A stretch of DNA of 64,000 nucleotides from Copromyces sp. CBS 386.78 (taxonomy: Eukaryota; Ascomycota; Sordariomycetes; Sordariales; Sordariaceae): assembly GCA_030685235.1 (NCBI GenBank), contig MU839170.1, positions 62,001 through 126,000 on the forward strand, given 5' to 3'. Positions 12,129 to 22,419 of the stretch are shown here, one piece after another. The translations under genes and the position numbers were made by a program. Positions within the stretch are counted from its first letter, which is position 1; every line of letters begins with the position of its first letter. Below the pieces are notes generated by a model. It did no database searches, was not told the DNA's origin, and saw nothing but the letters and a program-made list of their open reading frames with translations.

Positions 12129-13488
12129 TTAGAACTTGTAGACCTGATCGGCAGAGTAGCCGAGCTCCTTGAGGATACCGGAGAGCTCGCCCTGGTCGCG
12201 GGGGCTCTTCTTGTTGCCGGAGATGGAGGTCATCATGCCGGGAGGACCGCAGACGAAGACCTTGATATCCTCGTTCTTGGGCTCGGGAAGGACAGTCTTG
12301 AGGAGGTCCTTGTTGATGTAGCCCTTGGCACCGGTCCACTGCTTGGGAGGGGTGTCGAGGACGTAGAAAGCGCGGAAGCGCTGGGGGTAGTGGTTCTCGA
12401 GAGTGGCGAGCTCGTTCTTGAGGAGAATATCCTCCTCAGAGACGTTGCCGAAGACGAGAGTAACCTTGGTCTTGTCGTCGGGGTTGTTGAAGATGGCGCG
12501 GATGAGCTGGTACATGGGGGTGATACCGGTACCGCCAGCAACGAGGGCGATGTGCTTGTGCTTGTTAGCCTCCCAGGGGTACTTGGGGAGAGGACCCTTA
12601 ATGTCGAGGCGCTGGCCGGGAGCCATGTCGTGGAGGTAGGTGCTCATGGGACCACCCTCGTACTTCTTGACCAAGAGGTCAATGTAGCCCTGGGCACCTG
12701 TTCGCTCAGACGTCAGTCAATGTATTGTTGTAGGCGCCAGTGGGTCAATGCGGAAATGCTTACTCTCGTCGTTGATGGGGGTGTAAGGGCGGAGGACAGC
12801 CTTCTCGGCATCAAGAGGCTTGAACTTGGTGAGAACGGCGCTGGCAACGTTGAGGCCAGACACCATGTCATCCTCGGGAAGTCTGAAACGCAGGCGCTTG
12901 GTGTTGTGGTTGACCAGCTCAACCTCCTCGAGCTTGAGGCTGACCCAGCCCTGGTCGCCGCCGACAAAGGCCTTCTTGATCTCGCCAAGGGTGAGCTTCT
13001 CGGTCACCTCCTTGACGCTGGCCTCAGCCTTCTTGGCGGCACCAGAGCCGGAGAAGAAGTAGGCGCCGGCACCGGCAATACCAACAGCGGCGGCGCCGAG
13101 GAGGATGGTGCTGCTGCTGCCACCCTGGGAGGGCTGGGTCGCATACGCGCGGCGGGTCTGGAAAGACTGTGGTTGGGAAGAAGGTTAGTCCAGTGACTTC
13201 AAGAAAGGCTGCTGCTTGTGTTTGGAGTCAATGGCAAGTGTTGCGTGAAGCTGTCGCATGTGCTGTGCTGCGCGTCTACCCCAATTCTGCCCGAGGCGCA
13301 TTCTTGCCCGTGATGCCGTATGCGCCCGACCACCGGGACTGCCCGTGACGGCACGATTGTGTACCTCGACGCACCACCACTTCGCAGAGCAACATCAAAT
13401 TCGAAAGGAGGGAAGAGTGGTGGCTTACCCTCTTGATGGGGGCGACAGCCCGGAAGGCGGACCTGGTGCTAGCAACAAACAGACTCAT
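12129..13488 (-). CDS. mcr1: mitochondrial NADH-cytochrome b5 reductase (Mcr1 type)
   Basis: Predicted exons are 13488-13429, 13166-12764 and 12697-12129, giving 343 residues, the usual length for fungal Mcr1. The protein transfers electrons from NADH through FAD to cytochrome b5. It starts with a basic, hydroxylated targeting peptide ([20 protein letters not shown]), then a glycine/alanine-rich membrane segment at about residues 40-58. The flavin motif RPYTPIND begins near R146. The NADH-binding motif [10 protein letters not shown] and the C-terminal [10 protein letters not shown] follow. Family knowledge places Mcr1 in the outer membrane and intermembrane space, where it supports sterol synthesis and ascorbyl radical reduction. 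Codon use is strongly biased to C-ending codons, as in highly expressed genes, and leaves a 357-codon empty frame on the opposite strand. Confidence 0.95.
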
Positions 13489-14601
13489 TTTGAGATGCAG
13501 TGCCTGGGAAAGCAGGAATTGGATGAAGGAGGGGAAAATCGGACGAGGTTCAGGTACGCCCGTGTTTTAGGCTGTAGTCAGTGCAGTCAGTGCAGTGCAT
13601 AGAGGGTACCTTTTTAAATCGCGGGTTGGGGAGCGTGGGCGTGGGGAGCTTGGTTCGGGGCGGGTGGGTCTTACGTCATGCACACAGCGATCTCCAGACG
13701 TGATTGAAATCCCAAGTTCGGCTCCCGTCATCGGGTCTTTTTCCGCCGAAGGGGGAAACGGGGTTGTCAGCTTCAGCCAACTTCGCAACCGTTGCTTGTC
13801 AATATTGTGTAATCCGGGGCTGCGCTAAACAGCGAGATGTCAGAAGTTCCGGAGATATCGGTACATTTCGGGGACTGGACTAACACGCCAATGTCATAGT
13901 CTCTAGCATAAATGTTAATTTTTGTTTTGACGGCTGCTCCTAGCTCCCTGGCTCAATCGTTGTTTGCTGAGGCCGAAGGGAGCAGTTGAGGAATATGGGA
14001 AGGAATTCTTGAGAGTGTCCATCAAGTGGAGAATTGGTACTTAGCAGTGTGTTTATTCTTCTTTTCTTTGGCCAGATCATGATGTTAGTCCTCCGGCTTG
14101 TACTTGTACACACGACAGCTGTTAGGACAGCGTGTTTGTGCAGGCTTGCTTTCGCTCCTCGTATCTTGCCTCTCCCAGTTCTAGCTCCTTCTCGGCCATG
14201 GTTGTCTCGATTCTTCTTCCCCTGCGCAACCCAGCACGATTGTAATGGAAATCGTGGGAAGAAAAAAGAACCAAAAAGTCCAGACGAAAGGGCAAAGAGA
14301 GCGAGAAAGGGAACGATGAGTACGCAAGAAAGTAGACGCCATTAGCTCGTAGTTGTATCCCATTTTACATCGCTTCCCTGATAAAAGCATGCTCTTGTCA
14401 GCAGCTTCTCTTCCTATCGTCCATTACATGGGGATTATTCGATCATCATCACTGTTTCCGCCCTCTCCAACTTTATCCTTTCCTTCGCTTTAAATGAGAC
14501 TGAGCCCGCTTTGTGCGTCAGTTTTTCAACAGGACATTGCATCGTGTCGCATATAGCAAATCATCATCATCACCACCACCCCTTTCATGTTCCCACCTTC
14601 A
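13489..14601. other. intergenic region with the promoter of the cytochrome b5 reductase gene
   Basis: This is the 5' flank of the reductase gene and 3' flank of the SH3 gene, both on the minus strand. No supported gene is seen. Confidence 0.45.
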
Positions 14602-16350
14602 TCACCTGTCCGCTTCCGCTTCCGCTTCCCCTGCCTTTTGAGCCTTGGTATCCGTCTCAACCTCCGTCTCAGCCTCTTCGCTGATACTCTGGTTTTCCAT
14701 AGCTCTCTCTTTCGATGTCTTTTCCAGCCTCGCTCCGGGCAAAGTCTCCAACGACCCCTGCTCGCCGCTCTTCCTCTCGTTTCTGCCGACAGTGTCCTGA
14801 CTGCCACGGCGCATCATACTGGCATCGTGGAATAAGTTCGTGGGTGTGTTCGCCTGACTGCCGCCCCGTTGTCCATGATAATGGACGACTTGCGGTGGGG
14901 CTTGACCAGCCTGTGTTCCCAGCAGGTGCTGCGGATAGGGATCGAGGTCCTTGCTTGACGTTGAGAAGGTTGATACGACCGGCTGATGGTATTTGTAATC
15001 AGATCCAGAGTGGCTGTGCCCGTACCCATTCGTGTTGGAGCTTGAGCTTGGTGTTGAGCTGCTGGCGTTGTTGATGTTGTTGCCATTCACGCCGGATCCA
15101 CAACCACTGTTGGAGCTCAGGCTCTGTGTAGGAGTGTGGCCAAAGGATGCGCCAGAGGCAGTAGCAGTGTGTTCTGCCTGAGTAGGTGTTCCAGCTTCCA
15201 CCGGGCTAACAGGGCTTTCGCTGAGTTGGCCAGTGAGACTGTTCATACCCCCTTCGATATCGCGCAGCAGCCGCACATATTCCTCCGGCACAAGACCGCT
15301 CTCTTGCGTCTTGGGATCCTCCGCGACCAGCCAGCCTTGTCCGTGTCGGTACGACACCCAAATGATCTGACCCTCCACAAGAGGCAACTCGTTCTCGTCT
15401 TCCCGGTGGAAGTCGTACAGCGCCACGGCCTTACCGTGCATCTCCTCGTCGGGAGAGGTGATTGTGAACTGGTAATCGCGCGAATAACGCGATTCGTCCG
15501 TCTCGTGATAGCCGCCAGGGCTGGAGTCGTCCAGGTCGGATGGGTAATCGTCTTCGTACTGGCGTGGCTGCTGGTCGGCAACCTGGTATGCGCTGTGGCG
15601 CGCCTGATCGGCCGGATACGTTACGTACTCGCCGCCCGGCCCGTTGGCCTCGCCTCCCTGGTTCACGTAGTAGCGCTCGCTGCCATCACCACCGGTGCCG
15701 ACGTAGTAGCCCCGTTCCCGGTCATAGTTGCTCGGGTTCATGACCGAACCACCACCACCGCCGCTCCTTCCCGCACCATAGCCGCCGCCACCACTGCCAC
15801 CAGCTGACTTGTGCTTCTTGTGTCTCGAACTGACTACAGGGCTCTGAAGGTCTTCATCCTCGCTCCACGGAGGGCCGTCGGCGAACTGCATTGGGGGCAG
15901 ATCGTTCGGCCTTCCCCAGCCGTCGCTGCTCCATGAGTTATCCCAGCTATGGCGATCCCAAGATGTCGGGGGGTCGGATAGGCGCCGTTGCTCGTTGGCT
16001 GGCGTAGTCATGCCCGAGGGCGGCCGAGAAGGTTCCGGTGGGGGGCCATAGTGCATGGGATGTCCCACAGGGTAGGCAAAGTCTCGCACCAGCGTGTAGG
16101 ACAGACTGGATGGGTAGATGGGAAACAGTTGAGAGGGCGGCCGAGAGCGGGAGGGAATCGAGCTCACAGTCGAGTACTGCGACAGGCGGTTCTTGGACGC
16201 GTGCGACATTGGCCGCGGTAGCGTGCTCCTGCGAGCTGGCGGGGAGGTTATGAGCGGAGGAAGCGGGGGATGAGCGGCTGAAGTCGAGGCCGAGGTGATG
16301 GCGGGCGGAGAGGTCGCTGGAGACGAGGCTGGCGACATGATCGCCGTCAT
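14602..16350 (-). CDS. SH3-domain adaptor, Nbp2-like
   Basis: A single exon of 582 residues. The N-terminal half is disordered, rich in Pro/Ser, with glycine runs. One SH3 domain lies at about residues 304-365 and shows the ALYDF start, the ENELPLVEGQIIWV core, the GQGWLVAED tryptophan and the GLVPEEYVRLL end. The stretch before it (YSRDYQFTITSPDEEMHGKA) is, from memory, typical of fungal Nbp2 relatives. The C-terminus is Ser/Thr-rich, then charged. In yeast Nbp2 recruits the phosphatase Ptc1 to MAP-kinase modules of the osmotic and cell-wall pathways; the same role here is inferred. The ATG at 16350 is the first in frame. The gene is divergent from the Ssu72 gene. Confidence 0.82.
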   Translation of the reverse strand: MTAIMSPASSPATSPPAITSASTSAAHPPLPPLITSPPARRSTLPRPMSHASKNRLSQYSTVSSIPSRSRPPSQLFPIYPSSLSYTLVRDFAYPVGHPMHYGPPPEPSRPPSGMTTPANEQRRLSDPPTSWDRHSWDNSWSSDGWGRPNDLPPMQFADGPPWSEDEDLQSPVVSSRHKKHKSAGGSGGGGYGAGRSGGGGGSVMNPSNYDRERGYYVGTGGDGSERYYVNQGGEANGPGGEYVTYPADQARHSAYQVADQQPRQYEDDYPSDLDDSSPGGYHETDESRYSRDYQFTITSPDEEMHGKAVALYDFHREDENELPLVEGQIIWVSYRHGQGWLVAEDPKTQESGLVPEEYVRLLRDIEGGMNSLTGQLSESPVSPVEAGTPTQAEHTATASGASFGHTPTQSLSSNSGCGSGVNGNNINNASSSTPSSSSNTNGYGHSHSGSDYKYHQPVVSTFSTSSKDLDPYPQHLLGTQAGQAPPQVVHYHGQRGGSQANTPTNLFHDASMMRRGSQDTVGRNERKSGEQGSLETLPGARLEKTSKERAMENQSISEEAETEVETDTKAQKAGEAEAEADR

Positions 16351-18651
16351 GGCTCGAGGGAAAGGAAAAGATAGGGGGTAGCAGAGCCTATAGCCTAGCA
16401 GTGCCTGGCGTGCCTGGTATGCGCTGCCCGGACAATCAATTGTTGTGGTGGATCCTTTCCAGGCACCGGACCGTCACCGCTTGAGCCTGAGCGTGGGAGC
16501 CAGGGTTGTTTGGACCAGGGTCGAGTTTGGTTAGAAACACTAGGCAGCGAAGGGAAGGGCTGGCCGGACTGTCTTGGACGGGCGGGAATGCTTTGCTTTG
16601 TGTAGTCGAAGCGGGGGGATGGGTGTGGTTTTTGGCGTCTGTCGTTCGTAGGGCTATGGAGGAGGTAGACTTGTAATGCCAATATGTAGAAGTATGCAAT
16701 GAGCCAGTTATGTGGACTACGCGCGTCGACTTGCAGATGTTTGATACACGCAAAAACGGCCGCAGGTACCAACAACTTGTTTAGAGTAAGTTCAAGTTCG
16801 CTTGTTCGTCGTCTGAAGTCTCGGAAATGCAAGGGCTCTGGACTCTCGAGTGTTTCGGTTTTGGGTAGGATTCGCTGAGGGATCCCGTGTGAGGGACGCA
16901 GGGCAGAAAAGAGGTGGTGTGGTGCGAAACTGAAGAACTCGAACTACCACGGCCGAAAACGCTTGAGGGGCACACTGGGGTAGCTAGGTGGGCAATTGTC
17001 TGGTTTGTATGGACATGGAAAGCCCTTGTTTGGTCAGCAAAATGAACGATTGCGAGCTGTCGATATAGACAGGGTGTGGTGAGGAGAAAAGAAAAAAGGA
17101 AGAGAAAAGAAGAATCTCAGGCAGGAGTAGATTGGGGGGGCGCCGCATCAAGTTACTACGACGGGATAGTACAACTTCAGCAAAAGTTAAGCGCGCTGCC
17201 GCAGGAGTACTCCAGGTCCAGGCCCTGCTCCTCTCATTGGCAAATAGCATGGAACCGCTGGCCAGTCAGTCGAACCTCTGGGGGACTCGGTCGCCTTCGA
17301 CCAACATGACCTCTTTGCTGCGCGACAAGGAGCTGCGCTATTCCGTAGACGATGGGATGGCAAATTATTTGGGGGAACGGGGTTACGGGGGGCCAAATGT
17401 CCACCTCGGAGGGTACCTCTCGTGGACAATCGATGGGCAACCTGCAGAACATGATTTTCCCTGTGCGTCAACCATCGGGGTTCAACACTTTGACTTATAC
17501 CTAAAGTACACTCACTAACACACACTCTGAAACAAAATGTTCAAGGTTCAAAGGGCGGGACCATTGCACATGTATAATATCATGCGTGTGTCTCTCTTGT
17601 TGGTTATCCTATTCCAACCAAGAAAAACTTGACACCAAACTCTCCAGAACCTCCCGTCCCAGCAGGGATGTCTAATCATGTCTGTGTCCACCATTGGATG
17701 TTCTCGATGCCTTCTATGTGAGTGATTGGCTCCGTGAGTGCGTCCCGAATAGCAACGTGGTACCCATGAAATCTCCCAAGACACTACTACTGTAGCTGTG
17801 AGTTGCGTATTCTCCATGTGGGACTTTGAAAGGAACTTGTTAGAAATAATGAATTCCATGTTCGCGAGCACGGTAGTTGCTGAAGAGCGGACAGCTCTAG
17901 CTTCGAGATTAGACTAAACCTCATGACCGAGGCTCGAGGGTCCTGCAAAAGAGGTTCCTAGGGATCGTCTGTGATTCTGCAGTGCACATCCACCGCGGAC
18001 CGCTGCAGGCTCTCGGGGTGGGGAAAGCTGACGAGACGGAAAGAGGGCAACGGGCTGCATGACGCACGAGCCACCCACCAATTCCTCTGAAACACGGAAA
18101 CCGTTCTAATTTTGGAAAGCGGTCAGATTGGGCAGTAACCGCCGTATGACCACCACTTGTCCCTCGCAGTCGGTAACCAAACAGATTTGTTTCCCAATTC
18201 CACATCCACTTCCACCGTCCAAAATCCCCGAACCAGCAACAACTGGCGAACCGGTCTTGACCTCAACAACAACATTTTCTCAGTTCATGCTCGTGTGGTA
18301 GCAGGCTACCTCGACTAATTTAATCGTCATCTGTCTGCGCTTCGCGCTCAGCTGAAACTTGAAAGGTAATTGATGCGCTCCTTTCCCCGCCCCTCACCCT
18401 CATTTCTCTTTATGATGATCTCTTTATTGGAGCTGTCTGTAGCCTGCTATGTCTGGCGTTTGATGACAAAACTTTACATACGCTTTTTTATCTGATATGT
18501 ACCGAGGACAACCTACATTTTTGGACTTGCCGTTGCTGCAACAAAGGAGGGAATGGATAACTAACATGGATATCCCGCGCTTCCTAGGTCTCTCCAGTAA
18601 AGCATGCCACGATTGCCACAACCCTAGGCCCTCTCTGTATAGCTGCCGGTT
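16351..18651. other. 2.3-kb divergent intergenic region between the SH3 and Ssu72 genes
   Basis: This probably holds both promoters and long leaders. Frames of up to about 145 codons occur on both strands but have no recognisable domains, and none joins into a plausible gene. A purine-rich stretch lies near 17075-17115. Confidence 0.45.
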
Positions 18652-19512
18652 ATGTCTGCTGTAGACACCGCAAGTGGTGCTGCGAGCTCCTCGAAGCCGG
18701 AACAAAATGGGCAGAACGGTCAGAACGGTGGGCGTGAAGACCCTGGCGGCTTCAAGCTAAAGTTTTGCACTGTCTGCGCCAGTAACCAGAATCGGTAAGC
18801 AATAGCTACGCATCGCAGCGGACTCGACCGGTAACCCCGTCTAACCCTCATCAGCTCCATGGAAGGTCACCTGCGACTCGCTCTTGCAAATTACCCCGTG
18901 ATTTCGTTTGGTACAGGCTCTCTTGTCCGACTCCCTGGGCCGTCCATTACACAACCCAATGTCTACAAGTTCAACGAAACATCATACGATAGTATATATC
19001 GGGAGTTGGAAGCCAAAGACCCTCGTTTATATCGCGCAAACGGACTGCTGAACATGCTTGGAAGAAACCGCCAAGTCAAGTGGGGCCCCGAGCGCTGGCA
19101 GGACTGGCAGGTTGGAATGCCTAGAACCAAACATAAGGATGACAAGGGCGCCGATGGCATGGAGGGCGGCGTAGCTGATGTTGTCATCACCTGTGAGGAA
19201 CGCTGCTGGGATGCCGTGATTGATGATCTCCTCAACCGTGGCTCGCCGCTTAACAGGCCTGTTCACGTCATCAACATCGATATCAAGGATAACCATGAGG
19301 AGGCTTCCGTCGGGGGACGAGCCATTGTCGATTTGGCAGACTCGCTCAACAAGATCGCTGCCGAGGAACGGGAGAAGGTTGGCGCTTCTGCCTTTGACTC
19401 GGGAAGCGTAGGCGCCAGGTCAGGATTCGATGAGCGCGTACCTGACGTCCTGGCCGAGTGGCAGGAGAGGTGGCCGAATCTTCCTGCGACGTGGACTTTG
19501 GCTTGGTTCTGA
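18652..19512 (+). CDS. ssu72: RNA polymerase II CTD phosphatase Ssu72
   Basis: Predicted exons are 18652-18794 and 18855-19512, giving 266 residues. Ssu72 removes phosphate from serine 5 (and serine 7) of the polymerase II C-terminal repeat and is part of the cleavage and polyadenylation machinery in the nucleus. The signature CX5R loop is C42-ASNQN-R48, followed by SMEGH as in the family. Downstream come the conserved [22 protein letters not shown] and CEERCWDAV segments and the [15 protein letters not shown] block near the active-site aspartate. The protein is longer than yeast Ssu72 (about 206 residues) mainly because of a Gln/Asn/Gly-rich N-terminal extension and a loop with basic residues. 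The only intron divides the codon of the catalytic arginine (CG|C). Confidence 0.95.
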
Positions 19513-22419
19513 GCATTGAATTGGCGCATTATTTAGGCTCATGCATTCTTAAGGCGTTGGACGTTCTTTATTGCCTAGCGGGCGTATTTGCGGTTACGGA
19601 CATGGATACATTTCTTAGGTTCACGATTGATGACCAGACAACACAGACGAGCAAGACGTTTAGCCGTCACAACATAATGATGATTCGGACTCATGGTTAT
19701 TAGCAACAAGCCATCGGTTTCTTGGGTGAAATCAAGCATTTTTAAACTCATCTGCTTATTCTTGTTACAAACTTAACAGCGCTACATGCATGCTCGGAGA
19801 TGAGAGCTCATCGGCCCAACGCCCTCCCCTGCAGGGTACACCAGAAGCCATCTTGAGATGACGTGCCGCACGGTTCATTACAAACAATCTGGATACGAAG
19901 AAATCCAGAAGACATTTGAGATCTGGGGTACCGGTTACCAGCGTCCAGAAAATATCGGATCATGCAGAACTATAACAATGCAACCAAACGTGCGAGGATC
20001 AAAGATGAAAACCTGAAATTGGCAGTGGTCATTGGACAGAAGCTCAAAGAGAAAACCTATTAAGGTTGCTGCTAATGCATGTTATCACTGTCATGTTGGA
20101 GTGTTGAGCGGGAGTGCCCGAGGCCGAGGTGGCATTTGATGTGATGTCGATATTTCTACATAAATCACAATTGCACATAATCTGGATTCCAGGCGGAAGA
20201 TTGCCATTCTCGTTGTGTAGGTCCAAGTCGTTTCAAACCAAGACATCGCAGTTGAATAATAAGCTACCGCAGCGGCGTAGAGCTGATCACCGTTGGTTAA
20301 CATGAGAGATCTACCATAACAGAGATACGAAGGGGGTTTGAAGTTGACGATCCCGTCAGAGATGAAGACAGTAGTGTACACACTTCCCGGGTCCTGGGAT
20401 GCCATGTGAGAAAGGGGGTCGCCGGGGCCTTTCGGACCCTAGCACGTCCGACGGACAGTGGGAAGTGGGAAATATCAATCTCGGCCTGGCACTTTGTAGG
20501 CGAGCGAGCAGGTGTTACCTTTCCCCATGGGAGCAATTTAAGCCATCCAGCAAGACGTTCTCGGGGCTCAAGACGGGAAAATGAGGGGGCGCGAGACCGA
20601 CGAAGAATGGATCCCGTCTAGTCCAGTCCCGTTTCCATGGGCTATGGTAGCTCTCCGGTTTCTTCGTCCCGGTCCTTTCGGGAATGCCCTCCCACAGTTC
20701 CATGTGTGGTTATTATGCTTGGATAGGACATTACTTGTTATCCAACAGTGCCTGGCACTTTCTTTGTGCTTCGACATATATAATGTACGTCTCGATGTAT
20801 ATAAAGAAGTATCATGACGGTCCGTGGTAATGTGGATAATGGTGGAGTGCCGACCCGTTCATCGTGGTCACTGCCGTCAGATAGGTACCGACGAGCCAAC
20901 TCCCATCGTTCCCGTAACAACATGACGCCCCAATATGTCAAATATCACTCACTATCGTTGATGTTTGACTTGGCTCTGGAAATGACTCTCCGTGCCCTCC
21001 CACCTGACATTACAGTCCAATACTGGTTCGTTTGTTAGCTCGAGACCTCTGGTCAACCTTCCCAGGCGTTTATATACCTGATTGAACCGTTTTGCTCTAT
21101 AACCAAGGCATAAACTCACTTTGCATATACTGCTTTGGAATTTCGATATGCCATATTGAATCTTCTTAATGCCTTTCTGCTTCATAACCAGCCATTACAG
21201 CTTGTATTGGTAAGATTTGGGATAGTTCAGGATCGAATCTCGTCCAGTTTGTTAGGAGTACCGAGCTCACAAACAAACCAGCATTAGATTGTAGTTCCAT
21301 TGTAACTACGTCGAGGAGGAACTGTCAGCGGCCAAAGCACCCTCTCTCACCTCTGTCGAAGCTAATTGCGCCAGCTTGTCTGGGAAATCCGTACCTGCCG
21401 TAGCGCGCGACGAATAACTGCCCGCTGGAGAGCTACTAAGGAAACCTCACCCCTGACGCCTGCAGTAACGGGGTCAAGGTAGATTCTGATTGGCTGAACG
21501 GCCACTCCATTCCATTGCGCTCACTCAAGTGGAAACCATCCACTGTGCCTCCCACTGCTTTCTCAGAGGACATCGTCCACTTTTTGGGGGCCTTGAATGA
21601 TCAGGGGCTTTTGCTGGATTCGGCCCTGGACAATTAGGTCGTGGGCTCTTCGTGGATTCTTCATTTCCAACCCATTGCGCGCCCCGGAACACAGTGGAGG
21701 AGCCGTTCCGTTTTCCAAAGATCCCCGGCCACTCGCTGTCCACGCATTCGGTAGACCCCCCGCCAAGCCGAACGTTAACCTTGAGGGCTACCTCTAGCCT
21801 CTGCTCAGCAAAACGTTTGAAGCGAAGGTTCCCCCAAAAAGATCCCCACGATCTATCAGCCAAAGAAAGGGCAGTTGGAAACACTGAACAGTCGTCCAGT
21901 CCATTAACATCCTGAGACGAACCTCTCCCATCATTCCGACTCCCAGTCTGCTATCGGCAACCGGAACAGCCACTCTTTGGCGACATCGCGCAGGGCACCG
22001 CATAAAAGTGTAGTGTACCACCACCCCTGTTCATCTTCCCGCTCCCTTTGTCCTCCTTCGCTTTCGCGCCTCCAAAAGGGGAATTCAAAAAGTTGACCAA
22101 TATGCGTTTCATGCTCCCACAGTAACACAGTCCTGCACGGGAAACATCCGCGAGACCCTTCTCCTGTCCAGGGCGCACAGCATATGCTCCATTCGTCCCA
22201 GTACCGGCTCTGCGACACTCCGCGTCTCCTGGTAGTCTGTACCTCGACTTGCTGAGATACCTCGAATCATCACGAACCGGTTACCCGCGCCTTCCCTAGG
22301 GACACACACGGGTCGACGAAAGCGATTGCATAAGCAACCTCCATCGTCAACTGCGCGCCGCGTCTGTCTTTCCTACTGCGTCCGACTGGTCGATTGGAAG
22401 CGGGCGGTGAACGAATACC
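19513..22419. other. 2.9-kb gene-poor region upstream of the Spa2 gene
   Basis: The largest stretch without a gene in this window. Frames are short and carry no recognisable motif. The part from about 21900 to 22419 is CT-rich and likely the Spa2 promoter and leader. I see no tRNA box pair, inverted repeat of note or transposon remnant. Confidence 0.45.

Noticed and set aside
12123..13196. 357-codon open frame antisense to the cytochrome b5 reductase gene
   Set aside because: It exists because biased codon use in the real gene removes stops from the opposite strand. Its sequence is Leu/Val/Gly/Glu-rich with no domain, and it runs across two introns of the true gene.
21190..21260. Possible tRNA-like sequence with GATCGAATC
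   Set aside because: Resembles a B box only loosely, with no matching acceptor stem or anticodon arm that I could fold.
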